This document shows positions 16,442 through 27,016 of a stretch of 64,000 nt of DNA, piece by piece. The notes under the pieces were generated by a model, which ran no database searches, was not told the origin of the DNA, and was given only the letters and a program-made list of their open reading frames with translations. Position numbers and translations under genes: made by a program. Origin of the DNA: Bacteroidota bacterium (GTDB taxonomy: Bacteria > Bacteroidota > Bacteroidia > Bacteroidales > Paludibacteraceae); the NCBI GenBank assembly GCA_022708505.1, contig JAKIYP010000001.1, forward strand, positions 19,832 through 83,831, written 5' to 3'. How positions within the stretch are numbered: position 1 is the first letter of the stretch; each line of letters begins with the position of its first letter.

Positions 16442-17566
16442 TCAGAGCTTTTTAATATATGCCCTGCGTTTTTTATGATTTACGTACTCAAAACTATCCC
16501 ATTGGGAAGCCATTTTGGTGTTGGACTCGAGTTCGGGATTGGTTTCAGCAAACTTGTAACCGTTCTTTGCGGCATTAGGCATCATTTCTGCAAAAACGAT
16601 GGCATTCACACCTTTATTCTGATAATCGGGATGCACCGACATCAAATACAAGTCAATCAGGTCGTTTTTTTTCAATGCCTGCAACATATACCACCAGCCA
16701 AAGGGAAACAAGTGCCCTTTTGCTTTTTGCAAAGCTTTTGTAAAACTTGGCATTCCTACTCCAAGGGCAACCAGATTATCCTGTTCATCAACCACCAACA
16801 CCACCGTGTCCAAACGGAAAAAACTAAAATATAATTTGATATAAAAATATATCTGGTCATCGTTTAATTTTGTATAACCGAATAAATCCTTATAACTATC
16901 ATTCAACAAGTCAAATATCTTTTTAGCATACCGTTTTACGACCTCTTTCTTCGACTTCAGTTTCACCGGTTTGAGTTTGTATTTTTGTTTTACAATCTCA
17001 GCAATTCTGAAGAATCTTTCTGGAAAAACTTCCGGTACTGTAATCAGGTATTCATTCCAGTCGATTTCCTTAACAAATCCCCTTCTTTCATAGTGCTGAA
17101 TATAATAGGGATAATTGTAAATAGTCGCCAGCGTACTTGCTTTATCATATCCTTCAATCAGAGCGCCTTCATTATCTAGGTCGGTAAACCCGAGCGGACC
17201 ATGCAGGTGATCCATACCTTTCGATCTGGCCCAATTCTCCACTGCATCAAACAGGGCATCAGACACCTCCGTATCATCAATAAAATCAATCCATCCGAAA
17301 CGAGCATTCTTGTGATTCCACGTTTCATTGGCAACCGGATGAATAATTCCCGCAATACGACCCACGATTTCTTTCCCGCGATAAGCCAGAAAATATGCTG
17401 TATCACAAAAATCAAGCGCCGGATTCTTTCCTTTCGACAAGTTCATCAAATCATCCATCATCAAAGGAGGAGCAGCGTATGGACACTCTTTATACATGTT
17501 GATACCAAACCAGATAAACTTCTTCAACTCACTTTTTGTTCTGACTTCCTTTATGACAACCGACAT
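16442..17566 (-). CDS. GNAT-like acetyltransferase family protein
   Basis: 374 residues, soluble. It belongs to a conserved bacterial family with two GNAT-like halves: the N-terminal half starts VVIKEVRTKSELKKFIWFG and contains GKEIVGRIAGI, and the C-terminal half has LMSVHPDYQNKGVNAIVFAE, the acetyl-CoA-binding-like helix, followed by ETNPELESNTKMASQWDSF. Substrate unknown. It lies 13 bases upstream of nadB on the same strand, so the two may be cotranscribed. Confidence 0.82.
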   Translation of the reverse strand: MSVVIKEVRTKSELKKFIWFGINMYKECPYAAPPLMMDDLMNLSKGKNPALDFCDTAYFLAYRGKEIVGRIAGIIHPVANETWNHKNARFGWIDFIDDTEVSDALFDAVENWARSKGMDHLHGPLGFTDLDNEGALIEGYDKASTLATIYNYPYYIQHYERRGFVKEIDWNEYLITVPEVFPERFFRIAEIVKQKYKLKPVKLKSKKEVVKRYAKKIFDLLNDSYKDLFGYTKLNDDQIYFYIKLYFSFFRLDTVVLVVDEQDNLVALGVGMPSFTKALQKAKGHLFPFGWWYMLQALKKNDLIDLYLMSVHPDYQNKGVNAIVFAEMMPNAAKNGYKFAETNPELESNTKMASQWDSFEYVNHKKRRAYIKKL

Positions 17567-17693
17567 CTTAAATTAAATTAGGGTTCGTATTAGAATCAAT
17601 TCGGGCGTAAAATTAAAGTATTTATTTATAAATACAGCAATTTACATTTTAATAATGACATCTATCAAAAACAAGTTATTGATTTTAAAACAC

Positions 17694-19172
17694 TTAATCA
17701 ATTCTTAATTTTGGTTTTTTGATATAAAAAAGTATAAGCATTGCGACCGCTGTGCCAATCCCAACACTATAGGAAATAACCGGCGACAACCTGAACCCCT
17801 CCGGAGCCAGCAAAATATACGTAACCGTAACAGCAGTCATGAAAATAGCAGGCAATAAAGATATTCCATAAAATTTTTTACGTTTTGCCAGATAAACCGT
17901 AATGGCCCACAGGGTAAACACCGACAAAGTCTGATTCCACCACGCAAAGTATCTCCAGATTATATCAAAATTGATCTGTAACAACGCAAAAGTGATGATG
18001 AAAATCGGCAATGCCAGTATCAATCGGTTTTTAAACGAATGTTGGTCGAGTTTGATAAAGTCGGCCGTCATTAACCTGGCTGACCTCAACGCGGTATCTC
18101 CTGTTGAAAGAGGAGCTGCTACCACACCCAACAGAGCAAGGAATCCTCCAACCGGACCAAGCCATGACTTGGCAATTACATCCACAATAACAGCGGGCTT
18201 GTTAGCTGTAGGCGCCAAATCCGCCACGAACTGCTGCAGGCCCTCAACAGATCCAAAGAAACTGGATGCCGCTGCCGCCCAAATCAACGCGACTATTCCT
18301 TCCGCTACCATCGAACCATAAAACACCCTACGCCCGAATTTCTCGTTCTGGATGCACCGCGCCATCAGTGGTGACTGGGTAGCATGAAATCCTGAAATAG
18401 CTCCACAGGCAATAGAAATAAACATCATAGGAAATATTGGGAGATTATTTGGATGCTGATTGGCAAAGCCTTCTGTGAACTCCGGAACGGGAGCGTTATT
18501 AATATACATAGCAGCCATAATGCCAACTGCCATAATCAGCAAGGCAACACCAAAAAAAGGATAAATTTTACCGATAATCTTATCGATAGGCAGCAATGTT
18601 GCCAGAATATAATATGCAAAAATAATGACTGCCCACCAGATGACACCAATATAACCTGAAGTCATATTATTCAACAGTTCAGCAGGACCTGAGACAAATA
18701 CTGCTCCCACGAGCACCATCAGACCAATAGAAAAAAAGCGCATGAAAATTTTCACTTTACCACCCAATTCTCTTCCAACAAGCTCAGGCTGACCGGCGCC
18801 GTTGCTTCTCACAGACATCATGCCGGATAGATAATCATGTACAGCTCCACCAAAAATAGTCCCCAGCACAATCCACAGAAAAGCTGCGGGACCGTACATA
18901 ATGCCCATGATGGCACCAAAAATAGGTCCGAGTCCAGCAATATTCAGAAACTGAATTAAAAACGCTTTCCACCAGGGAAGCGGGACATAGTCAACACCAT
19001 CGGGATTGGCAACTGAAGGTGTAGGACGATCTTTTTCAACACCAAAGACACGTTCTGTGAATGCTCCGTAGATAAAATAACCTGCTATTAAAAGCAACAC
19101 AGCAAAGGTAAAAGATATCATGATTAACGGTTTAAAATTATGCCAGGAATATTCCTGAAAATTCAACCGCAA
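17694..19172 (-). CDS. cstA: CstA-family carbon starvation / peptide transporter
   Basis: 492 residues with about 13 to 14 membrane helices. The conserved blocks are DYVPLPWWKAFLIQFLNIAG, GPIFGAIMGIMYGPAAFLW, GGAVHDYLSGMMSVRSNG and SGFHATQSPLMARCIQNEK. CstA and YjiY relatives take up peptides or pyruvate. It is shorter than the roughly 700-residue E. coli CstA, but this short form is usual in the phylum. feoB lies 17 bases upstream on the same strand, though the link may be only positional. Confidence 0.92.
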   Translation of the reverse strand: MRLNFQEYSWHNFKPLIMISFTFAVLLLIAGYFIYGAFTERVFGVEKDRPTPSVANPDGVDYVPLPWWKAFLIQFLNIAGLGPIFGAIMGIMYGPAAFLWIVLGTIFGGAVHDYLSGMMSVRSNGAGQPELVGRELGGKVKIFMRFFSIGLMVLVGAVFVSGPAELLNNMTSGYIGVIWWAVIIFAYYILATLLPIDKIIGKIYPFFGVALLIMAVGIMAAMYINNAPVPEFTEGFANQHPNNLPIFPMMFISIACGAISGFHATQSPLMARCIQNEKFGRRVFYGSMVAEGIVALIWAAAASSFFGSVEGLQQFVADLAPTANKPAVIVDVIAKSWLGPVGGFLALLGVVAAPLSTGDTALRSARLMTADFIKLDQHSFKNRLILALPIFIITFALLQINFDIIWRYFAWWNQTLSVFTLWAITVYLAKRKKFYGISLLPAIFMTAVTVTYILLAPEGFRLSPVISYSVGIGTAVAMLILFYIKKPKLRID

Positions 19173-19189
19173 AAATAATCATTTTTTTC

Positions 19190-21670
19190 CTAAAAAAGAC
19201 TACCAACCTGATAAACCAGAAATGCTACCAGCCAGGCAAGTCCGGTCGTATACACCATGGTAAATATAGCCCATCCCCAGTTGGCTTCCTTACGGATAGC
19301 CGCAATTACGGCTACACAGGGGAAGTATATCAGGATAAAGAGCATAAAAGCAATACTGACTAAAGGTGTAAACACCTGTTGGCCTTTCAACACACCCGTG
19401 TTGTGTTTTTGCTCCACCAACTTATATTTAAGTGTCTCCTGCGCTTCATCGCCCGCATCTACTCCCGATTGATACAATACAGCCATGGTGCTGACAACAA
19501 TTTCCTTTGCTGCCAGTCCCGTTAAAATACTCACACCCATTTTCCAGTCAAATCCCAATGGACTGATGACGGGTTCAACGGCATGCCCCATCCTTCCTAT
19601 ATATGATTTCTCTTGTCTTTCTGACTCCCGGGCTATTTCGAGTTGTTGTATCTGCAATTCTTTTTCGCTACCAGCTATTGTTTTTTGTTGTTCAATCTGC
19701 TGAATCCGAGTGTCGTAGTCAACTGAGTACTCCACATCGCGTGGATAATAACCTAATGCCCAAATAATAATGGAAGCAATTAAAATAACATTTCCCATTT
19801 TCTTGAGGTATTCACGCCCCTTGTGCCACATGTGCATGAGGGTATTACGCATGGTAGGGATGCGATAGGGAGGTAGCTCCATTACAAAAGGCACGTCTTT
19901 TTTGGCAAAGGCTACTCTTTTCATGATCAGGGCAGTAACGATTGCCAGCAAAATACCGGTAAAATAAATTGAAAACAACACGATTCCCTGATTTTTAGGA
20001 AAAACGGCTGAAATCAGCAATACATAAACCGGGAGTCGCGCACTACACGACATAAACGGGGTAATAATCATCGTCAGAATGCGGTCTTTGCGGTTTTCAA
20101 GAGTACGGGTAGCCATAATGGCAGGCACATTGCAACCGAACCCCATGATGAGTGGAATGAATGATTTACCATGCAGACCGATTTTATGCATCAGTTTATC
20201 CATGATGAAAGAAGCCCTGGACATATAACCCGTATCTTCCATCAGCGAAATAAAGAAAAATAAAATCAGGATATTGGGCAGGAAGATGATTACACCCCCC
20301 ACACCTCCAATCACGCCATCGACCAGCAAAGCTTTCAGCGGACCTTCCGGCATGACACCTGAAACCCAATTACCAAGCAACCCGACACCAGCATCGATCC
20401 ATTCCATGGGATAGCTACCCAATGTAAAAGTAGCCTGAAACATCAGCCATAAAAAGAAAAAGAAAATTGGAAACCCCCAGAACCGATGGGTAAGCAAATC
20501 GTCAATTTCACGAATTACACGCTTTTCTTTCTTCGACTCTTTGTAGGTTTCACGAAGTGCTCCGGCGATAAAACCGTATTTTGCATCCGTCAGGATGGTT
20601 TCAGAGCTTTCACCATATTCGGACTCCAGAAAATGAATATTTTTCTTTGTTGTCGCTTTGATTTCGTCTGCATTCGGCAGGGATTTGAGCATCTTTTTGA
20701 TAGGCTTATCCTGCTCCAGTAACTTAATAGCAATAAAACGCGATGAGATTTTATCCGTTACAGACGGATTTTTCCAAACTACATCCTGAATTTCCTTGAT
20801 ACTTCTTTCAATCAGCTTTCCATAATTGATGTGAACGTGACGCACTATCGGATCCTTATCCTCATAAACCTCAATCAATTTGGAAAAGAGTTTTGAAATA
20901 CCTTTACCTTTTGAAGCTACAGTTGGGATGATGGGTATCCCCAACATTTTACCAAGGGATTTGTAATCAAAATCAACTCCTTTCTTTTTCAGTTCATCGT
21001 AAATATTCAGCGCGATTACCACTTTGATATTCATATCGATAAGCTGGGTTGTCAGAAACAGGTTCCTTTCTAAGTTGGAGGCATCCACGACATTAATGAC
21101 AATGTCCGGCATTTTCTCCAGAATATGGGTGCGCACATACAACTCTTCCGGTGAGTATTCGGTAATGGAGTAAGTTCCAGGTAAATCAACAATATTGAAA
21201 GTATACCCTTCCTGTTTAAACTTAGCCTCCTTGGCATCGACCGTAACACCACTGTAGTTTCCTACCCGCTCATGAGACCCGGAAGCATAATTAAACAAAG
21301 TCGTTTTACCACAGTTGGGATTTCCAACAAGAGCAACATTGATTACCTTTCCTTTTTCAATGGCCGTTTTTTTCAGGGTTTCTTCATCAATAGTTCCGCC
21401 AAAATCATCCAATAAAACCTCTTCCGCATGTTCTGCAGAAACAACTTCAACCAACTCGGCCTCACTCCTGCGTAATGAAATCTTGTAACCCATGATCTCA
21501 TACTCGATTGGGTCGAGCAATGGGGCACTTTTGATGACCGTAACCTTCTTTCCTTTCACAAACCCCATTTCAGTTATACGTTTGCGAAAAGCCCCACGAC
21601 CGAGCACCTTGGTGATAATTGCTTCGTCGCCACTTTTTAAGTCGGAAAGAAAAAATTGTTTGGTATTCAT
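19190..21670 (-). CDS. feoB: Fused FeoA-FeoB ferrous iron transporter
   Basis: 826 residues. FeoA SH3-like domain at 1-75 (FLSDLKSGDEAIITKVLG; ITEMGFVKGKKVTVI), then the FeoB G domain with G1 GNPNCGKTT at 116-124, G3 DLPG in IVDLPGTYSITEYSPEE and a G4-like ALNIYDE, a GDI region, and the membrane part from about 390 with the two Gate motifs (PFMSCSARLPVYVLL; the other near ILTGLAAKEIVVSTM). Imports Fe(II) across the cytoplasmic membrane. The FeoA fusion is common in Bacteroidota. No separate FeoC is seen. Confidence 0.96.
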   Translation of the reverse strand: MNTKQFFLSDLKSGDEAIITKVLGRGAFRKRITEMGFVKGKKVTVIKSAPLLDPIEYEIMGYKISLRRSEAELVEVVSAEHAEEVLLDDFGGTIDEETLKKTAIEKGKVINVALVGNPNCGKTTLFNYASGSHERVGNYSGVTVDAKEAKFKQEGYTFNIVDLPGTYSITEYSPEELYVRTHILEKMPDIVINVVDASNLERNLFLTTQLIDMNIKVVIALNIYDELKKKGVDFDYKSLGKMLGIPIIPTVASKGKGISKLFSKLIEVYEDKDPIVRHVHINYGKLIERSIKEIQDVVWKNPSVTDKISSRFIAIKLLEQDKPIKKMLKSLPNADEIKATTKKNIHFLESEYGESSETILTDAKYGFIAGALRETYKESKKEKRVIREIDDLLTHRFWGFPIFFFFLWLMFQATFTLGSYPMEWIDAGVGLLGNWVSGVMPEGPLKALLVDGVIGGVGGVIIFLPNILILFFFISLMEDTGYMSRASFIMDKLMHKIGLHGKSFIPLIMGFGCNVPAIMATRTLENRKDRILTMIITPFMSCSARLPVYVLLISAVFPKNQGIVLFSIYFTGILLAIVTALIMKRVAFAKKDVPFVMELPPYRIPTMRNTLMHMWHKGREYLKKMGNVILIASIIIWALGYYPRDVEYSVDYDTRIQQIEQQKTIAGSEKELQIQQLEIARESERQEKSYIGRMGHAVEPVISPLGFDWKMGVSILTGLAAKEIVVSTMAVLYQSGVDAGDEAQETLKYKLVEQKHNTGVLKGQQVFTPLVSIAFMLFILIYFPCVAVIAAIRKEANWGWAIFTMVYTTGLAWLVAFLVYQVGSLF

Positions 21671-21827
21671 GAATACATGATTTTAAACCGGAGATTTCAC
21701 CACCTGATAAAATATAGAACTGTTGTTTTCAACTGCCAGAATTTGAACAACAAAGAAAAACATTTTCGGAGAGACTAACAATCCCCTTTTTTAGGTATTC
21801 TGCATAAAAAAAACTGTATTGATGAAA

Positions 21828-21859
21828 AAATCCCCGGCAACGAACGCTGTCGGGGATTT
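21828..21859 (-). terminator. Rho-independent terminator of gapA
   Basis: Stem AAATCCCCGRC / GYCGGGGATTT (12 positions with one G-T type mismatch), loop ACGAACGC, followed on the minus strand by a run of T. It lies 18 bases beyond the gapA stop. Confidence 0.85.
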
Positions 21860-21877
21860 AACATATCAGGGATAAAA

Positions 21878-22950
<1,073 letters not shown>

Positions 22951-23109
22951 AATAAATGTTGATTATTTTCATTTTGCAATCCATAGTTGACAAATTGTAA
23001 GAAACTAATTTCCTGACATTTGAGAAAGTTTATTATTTCATATTTATTTTATCCTGGAAATACGAAAAATCTATTTAGTTCACGTCTGTGGTGTTCGGGA
23101 AAATTCATG

Positions 23110-23117
23110 TATATTTG
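23110..23117 (+). promoter_or_regulatory. -7 element upstream of the DUF3127 gene
   Basis: TATATTTG fits TAnnTTTG, 19 bases before the ATG at 23137. The -33 position has only CTGTG, so the upstream half is weak. Confidence 0.55.
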
Positions 23118-23136
23118 CATTCAAAAATTTTAAATA

Positions 23137-23514
23137 ATGGAAATTTCAGGAAAAATTATTGCAGTATTACCGTTACAAACAGGTGAAGGTAAAAACGGTC
23201 CCTGGCGCTCACAGGATTATGTGTTAGAAACACAGGAACAATACCCCAAAAAAGTATGCTTTAACCTATTCGGAAATAAAATTGATCAGTTTCCGATTGC
23301 CATCGACGATCAGGTGAACGTGAGTTTTGACATAGAAAGCCGTGAGTGGAACGGACGTTGGTTTACCTCAATCCGTGCCTGGAAAGTTGAAAAAGCTGCT
23401 GTTAGCGGCGAAACAGTCGATTCAGTTGCCAATTCGTTTGGAGCTCCTCCCCCTCCGGTTCCCCCGGTATTTGACGCTTCGCCGGCTGACGAAGGATCTG
23501 GCCTGCCTTTTTAA
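23137..23514 (+). CDS. DUF3127 domain protein
   Basis: 125 residues. One small OB-like domain (1-90): MEISGKIIAVLPLQTGEG, WRSQDYVLETQEQYPKKVCF, VNVSFDIESREWNGRWFTSI. The Pro-rich, acidic tail ends PADEGSGLPF, like the partner-binding tip of single-stranded DNA-binding proteins (usually D-D-x-L-P-F). The family is widespread in Bacteroidota and has no proven function; an SSB-like nucleic-acid role is an inference from the fold and tail. mnmA begins 24 bases downstream. Confidence 0.88.
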   Translation: MEISGKIIAVLPLQTGEGKNGPWRSQDYVLETQEQYPKKVCFNLFGNKIDQFPIAIDDQVNVSFDIESREWNGRWFTSIRAWKVEKAAVSGETVDSVANSFGAPPPPVPPVFDASPADEGSGLPF

Positions 23515-23537
23515 TTCGTTTTGACAGTACACAGCTA

Positions 23538-24596
23538 TTGAATAAAAGACAAAAAGTATTGTTAGGCATGAGTGGCGGCACTGATTCATCGGTGGCCGCC
23601 ATGCTTTTATTACGCAAGGGATATGACGTACAGGGAATAACTTTTCGTTTTTATGAAGGTGATAAAAGCGCTACAGAACATATTAAAGATGCTGAATCAG
23701 TATGCCATAAAACCGGCATTCCACATCATGTTTATGATGCGCGTGTTGTTTTCAAAGAGAAAATTATCGATTATTTCGTTCAGGAGTATTTAGCCGGAAG
23801 AACTCCTTTTCCCTGTGCTAAATGCAACAACGAACTGAAATGGAAACTTATTTTTGAAGAAGCGGAGAGGTTGGGATGCGATAAAGTAGCCATGGGGCAT
23901 TATGCACGCATTCTTCTTGAAAACGGAAAATACTTCATCGGTGAGGCGCCGGACAAGGACAAAGATCAGTCATTTTTTCTGTGGGGACTTCAACAGGAAC
24001 AATTAGCCAACATCCTCTTCCCCCTGGGCAATTTGCATAAAACTGCGGTAAGAAAACTGGCAGCTGAGTATGGCTTTCAGAAAATATCTGAAAAGAAAGA
24101 CAGTTTAGGAGCCTGTTTTTGTGCCGGAGATTACCGCCCCTTTCTGAAATCACAGTTAATCACTCCCGAAAAACATATATTCCCGGGTGACTTTATCGAC
24201 GAATCTGGAAAAGTTCTCGGCAAACATGCAGGGTTTCCCCTTTATACGGTAGGCCAGCGACGCGGACTTGGAATACACCTGAACAGGGCGGTTTTTGTAA
24301 AAGAAATCCTTCCTGAAGACAATAAAATTGTATTGGCTCCGCTCAAGAGTTTATACAAAACAAATTTTCTGGTAGAGCATTACAGATTAATTGACCCGAA
24401 TCTGTTTTCTGAACAGTTCGACACCATCACCCGTATCCGATACCGCAAACAGAACACGCTGAGTAAAATAAGCATCATCAGCAACCAGTTGCTACGGGTT
24501 GAACTGGCTGAACCGCTTGAGTCAATTGCCCCCGGACAAACAGCTGTCTTCTATCGGGACGGCAAAGTATTGGGTGGAGGCTTCATTGCCGGATGA
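23538..24596 (+). CDS. mnmA: tRNA-uridine 2-sulfurtransferase MnmA
   Basis: 352 residues; thiolates U34 of tRNA for Lys, Glu and Gln using a persulfide relay. The PP-loop SGGTDSS is at 12-18, followed by a central domain with DKDQSFFLWGL. The catalytic Cys pair appears to be in FPCAKCN (Cys93, Cys96) and GACFCAGDY (Cys193, Cys195), a variant with extra Cys compared with the E. coli form; the phylum often has two mnmA paralogues. The start is TTG at 23538: no upstream ATG is in frame, and the next ATG (23568) would remove the front of the PP-loop. Convergent with the gene at 24604. Confidence 0.92.
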   Translation: MNKRQKVLLGMSGGTDSSVAAMLLLRKGYDVQGITFRFYEGDKSATEHIKDAESVCHKTGIPHHVYDARVVFKEKIIDYFVQEYLAGRTPFPCAKCNNELKWKLIFEEAERLGCDKVAMGHYARILLENGKYFIGEAPDKDKDQSFFLWGLQQEQLANILFPLGNLHKTAVRKLAAEYGFQKISEKKDSLGACFCAGDYRPFLKSQLITPEKHIFPGDFIDESGKVLGKHAGFPLYTVGQRRGLGIHLNRAVFVKEILPEDNKIVLAPLKSLYKTNFLVEHYRLIDPNLFSEQFDTITRIRYRKQNTLSKISIISNQLLRVELAEPLESIAPGQTAVFYRDGKVLGGGFIAG

Positions 24597-24603
24597 TTTC
24601 CGG

Positions 24604-25857
24604 CTAAAAAACATATCCCAGATTCAGAGATAAAGGTACTTTTACAGCATCATTGTTGGGGAAGATATTTCCGTTTGAATAATGTCCGATTTTCAGCTCA
24701 GCATTATATTTCCTGTCTTCTCCAAAGAAGATCCCGGCACCCATATTATCCATAAAAGTAAACTTCTCTCCGGTATCGTAACCGTCGATTATTTTCTTTG
24801 ATATAAATGTCGGAGCAGCAACCGTGTAATAAAAATAGGCATCGAAAAGTTTTGTCTGCAGGAAATTCAGTCTGAAAACCGGAAACAGCGAGAATGTAAA
24901 GAACTGCTCTTCAGGTCCGGTTGTATTTCCATGCATGCCGGTGGTTTGCCATACAGATGCGTTAATTCCCCAATCGAGTGCGAAAAACTTCGCGCTGTGA
25001 AAAACATTCCGCTGATAATTGAGCGACAGACCTTGTTTAACATGCGCCATACCTCCCCAGAAAATGGGGAAATACTTATTAGACACAAAGTCATTCACTC
25101 CATAACCCATCAAGTTAGTGGTATATCCGACTTGAAACCACTGTTTCGGATGAATCATACCTCCATCCGCTGTTTTCTGAATCTGTTTTTCAGTATAAGG
25201 AATGAAATTATAGGAAAAACCCGTACCGATAAAAGATGTTGGCGGTTGATTCCTCTTAGCTGAAGCCGGAGAATAATTGCTGACAAGTTGTAAAGCCCAT
25301 TTTTTATTGATGTGGTATTTTAGCCCGGCTCCAAACAGGAAAGTGGCAAAATTTGCATCTTTTACCACCGGACTTCCCGATGCATCTTCAAAACCAGCCC
25401 TGGTGATTATCCCCAAACCACCTTCACCATAGACCGAGAACTTATCACCAATGGGTAATTTGCCTTTCAAGGTGAAACCACCAACATTCGTCCAGACCGA
25501 CTTCGTATCAAAAACATCACTCCCATCAACTTTATATCGATATTTCACCCAGCCAACCGGTCTCATATAAGTAATTTGTGCAGCCAGATAATCGTTAAAA
25601 TCATATCCCCACAGCACAAGACGTACCGCCATATTAGGCACATTAACACTTTCAAGCGTGTATCCCGGCTCCATCTGGGCTTGTCCAAACGGATAATTTA
25701 TATATCCAAGATTTACTTCGAAATAAGACCGTTGTAATAATGGCGGAATTTGAGCCCTTTCATCCTGAGCAGACAAACTGAAGATACTAAATAAAACAGC
25801 AAGCAGAATAAGACTTGTAAGATGTGATTTGTGGTTTGATTTCATCATTATATACAC
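24604..25857 (-). CDS. Outer membrane protein with PagL-like lipid A deacylase domain
   Basis: 417 residues. Signal peptide ending near SLSAQ (about 30). Residues about 40-215 look like an 8-strand OmpA/OmpW-like barrel (YFEVNLGYINYPFG to FIGTGFSYNF). Residues about 235-417 form a second barrel related to PagL acyloxyacyl hydrolases; its end, KIGHYSNGNIFPNNDAVKVP, has the H-x-S-N catalytic signature, though the usual acidic residue is not obvious. It would remove a lipid A acyl chain at the outer membrane. lpxB lies 8 bases upstream on the same strand, which fits lipid A work. Start may be the second or third Met (25848/25845). Confidence 0.82.
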   Translation of the reverse strand: MYIMMKSNHKSHLTSLILLAVLFSIFSLSAQDERAQIPPLLQRSYFEVNLGYINYPFGQAQMEPGYTLESVNVPNMAVRLVLWGYDFNDYLAAQITYMRPVGWVKYRYKVDGSDVFDTKSVWTNVGGFTLKGKLPIGDKFSVYGEGGLGIITRAGFEDASGSPVVKDANFATFLFGAGLKYHINKKWALQLVSNYSPASAKRNQPPTSFIGTGFSYNFIPYTEKQIQKTADGGMIHPKQWFQVGYTTNLMGYGVNDFVSNKYFPIFWGGMAHVKQGLSLNYQRNVFHSAKFFALDWGINASVWQTTGMHGNTTGPEEQFFTFSLFPVFRLNFLQTKLFDAYFYYTVAAPTFISKKIIDGYDTGEKFTFMDNMGAGIFFGEDRKYNAELKIGHYSNGNIFPNNDAVKVPLSLNLGYVF

Positions 25858-25865
25858 GATATCGA

Positions 25866-26999
25866 TTATACTTTTTTATGTTGATAAATGCATGTTGCAG
25901 CCCTTCTGGCCGTACCGGGTTCACCCAGTTTATCCCTCAGCACTTTATAGGAAGCTATCATCTCATTTCTGTATTGATCATCCCTTAGAATCCTTGTCAT
26001 TTCATCAATCAGGTTGTCCGTGGTAAACAAATGAGCAAACAACTCCTTCACTACCTGCTTCTCAGCCAGGATATTAACCAATGATATGAATTTTGTCTTG
26101 ATAACAATCTCTTTAGCCCAATAAGCTAATCTGCCAAGCATGACATGGTACACCACCACCTGTGGAGTTCCAATCAGGGCTGTTTCCAAGGTTGCTGTAC
26201 CCGAATTTACGACAGCCAGATCGGCATGAAAGATTAACTGATACGGATGATGTTTAATAACCGGATAACTGTTTCCGTCCATAAACTCATGATAGAATGC
26301 TGTGTGCACCGAGTTAACACCTGAAATAACAATCTGATATTCGGGGAATTTCCTGGCAGCAGCAATCATTTTAGGGAGACAAGCAGCAATCTCTTGTTTA
26401 CGACTACCCGGAAGCAATGCAATGATGGGTTTATCGGACAAAAAATATTTTTTCTTAAAGTAACTTGTCTCTTCCGTTTTATCAAGATGCTCATTTACAG
26501 AGTCAACCGATGGATTACCAACATATTTAACATCGTACTGATGAGAAGCATAAAACTCCTTCTCAAACGGAATAATCGCGAGCATCTGTGTTACATCGCG
26601 TTTAATCTGTTTAACCCGATGTGATTTCCAGGCCCAAACGGAAGGCGATATATAATAGTAAACCGGAATTCCCGTCTTTTGACGTACAAATTTGGCTATA
26701 CGTAAATTAAAACCGGGATAATCAATCATGACTACCACATCAGGCTGAAAATCAAGAATGGCTTTTTTACATACCCGCATATTCTTGAGGATGGTTGAAA
26801 GATTCTTCAACACAGCCCAAAATCCCATAAATGCCATTTCGCGAATATGCTTAATTGGTTTTACACCACTGGCTGCACGCATCAGGTCTCCACCAAAGAA
26901 ACGTATTTCGCAAGTAGAATCCAGCTTCTTCAACTCTTCTATCAGAGAAGATCCGTGTAAGTCTCCCGATGCCTCTCCTGCTATAAAAAAATACTTCAT
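25866..26999 (-). CDS. lpxB: Lipid-A-disaccharide synthase LpxB
   Basis: 377 residues. A GT-B glycosyltransferase (family 19) that condenses UDP-diacylglucosamine and lipid X. It opens MKYFFIAGEASGDLHGSSLI, the family signature, and carries DYPGFNLRIAKFVR, YYISPSVWAWKSHRVKQIKR, FEKEFY, YVGNPSVD, ALLPGSRKQEI and VVNSGTATLETALIGTPQVV. I chose ATG 26999, which starts exactly at the signature; the longer frame overlaps comM. Part of a comM-lpxB-PagL-like run. Confidence 0.96.
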   Translation of the reverse strand: MKYFFIAGEASGDLHGSSLIEELKKLDSTCEIRFFGGDLMRAASGVKPIKHIREMAFMGFWAVLKNLSTILKNMRVCKKAILDFQPDVVVMIDYPGFNLRIAKFVRQKTGIPVYYYISPSVWAWKSHRVKQIKRDVTQMLAIIPFEKEFYASHQYDVKYVGNPSVDSVNEHLDKTEETSYFKKKYFLSDKPIIALLPGSRKQEIAACLPKMIAAARKFPEYQIVISGVNSVHTAFYHEFMDGNSYPVIKHHPYQLIFHADLAVVNSGTATLETALIGTPQVVVYHVMLGRLAYWAKEIVIKTKFISLVNILAEKQVVKELFAHLFTTDNLIDEMTRILRDDQYRNEMIASYKVLRDKLGEPGTARRAATCIYQHKKV

Positions 27000-27016
27000 G
27001 TACAAATATAAATATA

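Noticed and set aside
24588-24604. Hairpin GCCGGA-TGATT-TCCGGC at the end of mnmA
   Set aside because: Followed by A rather than T on the mnmA strand; overlaps the stop codons and is not a credible terminator.
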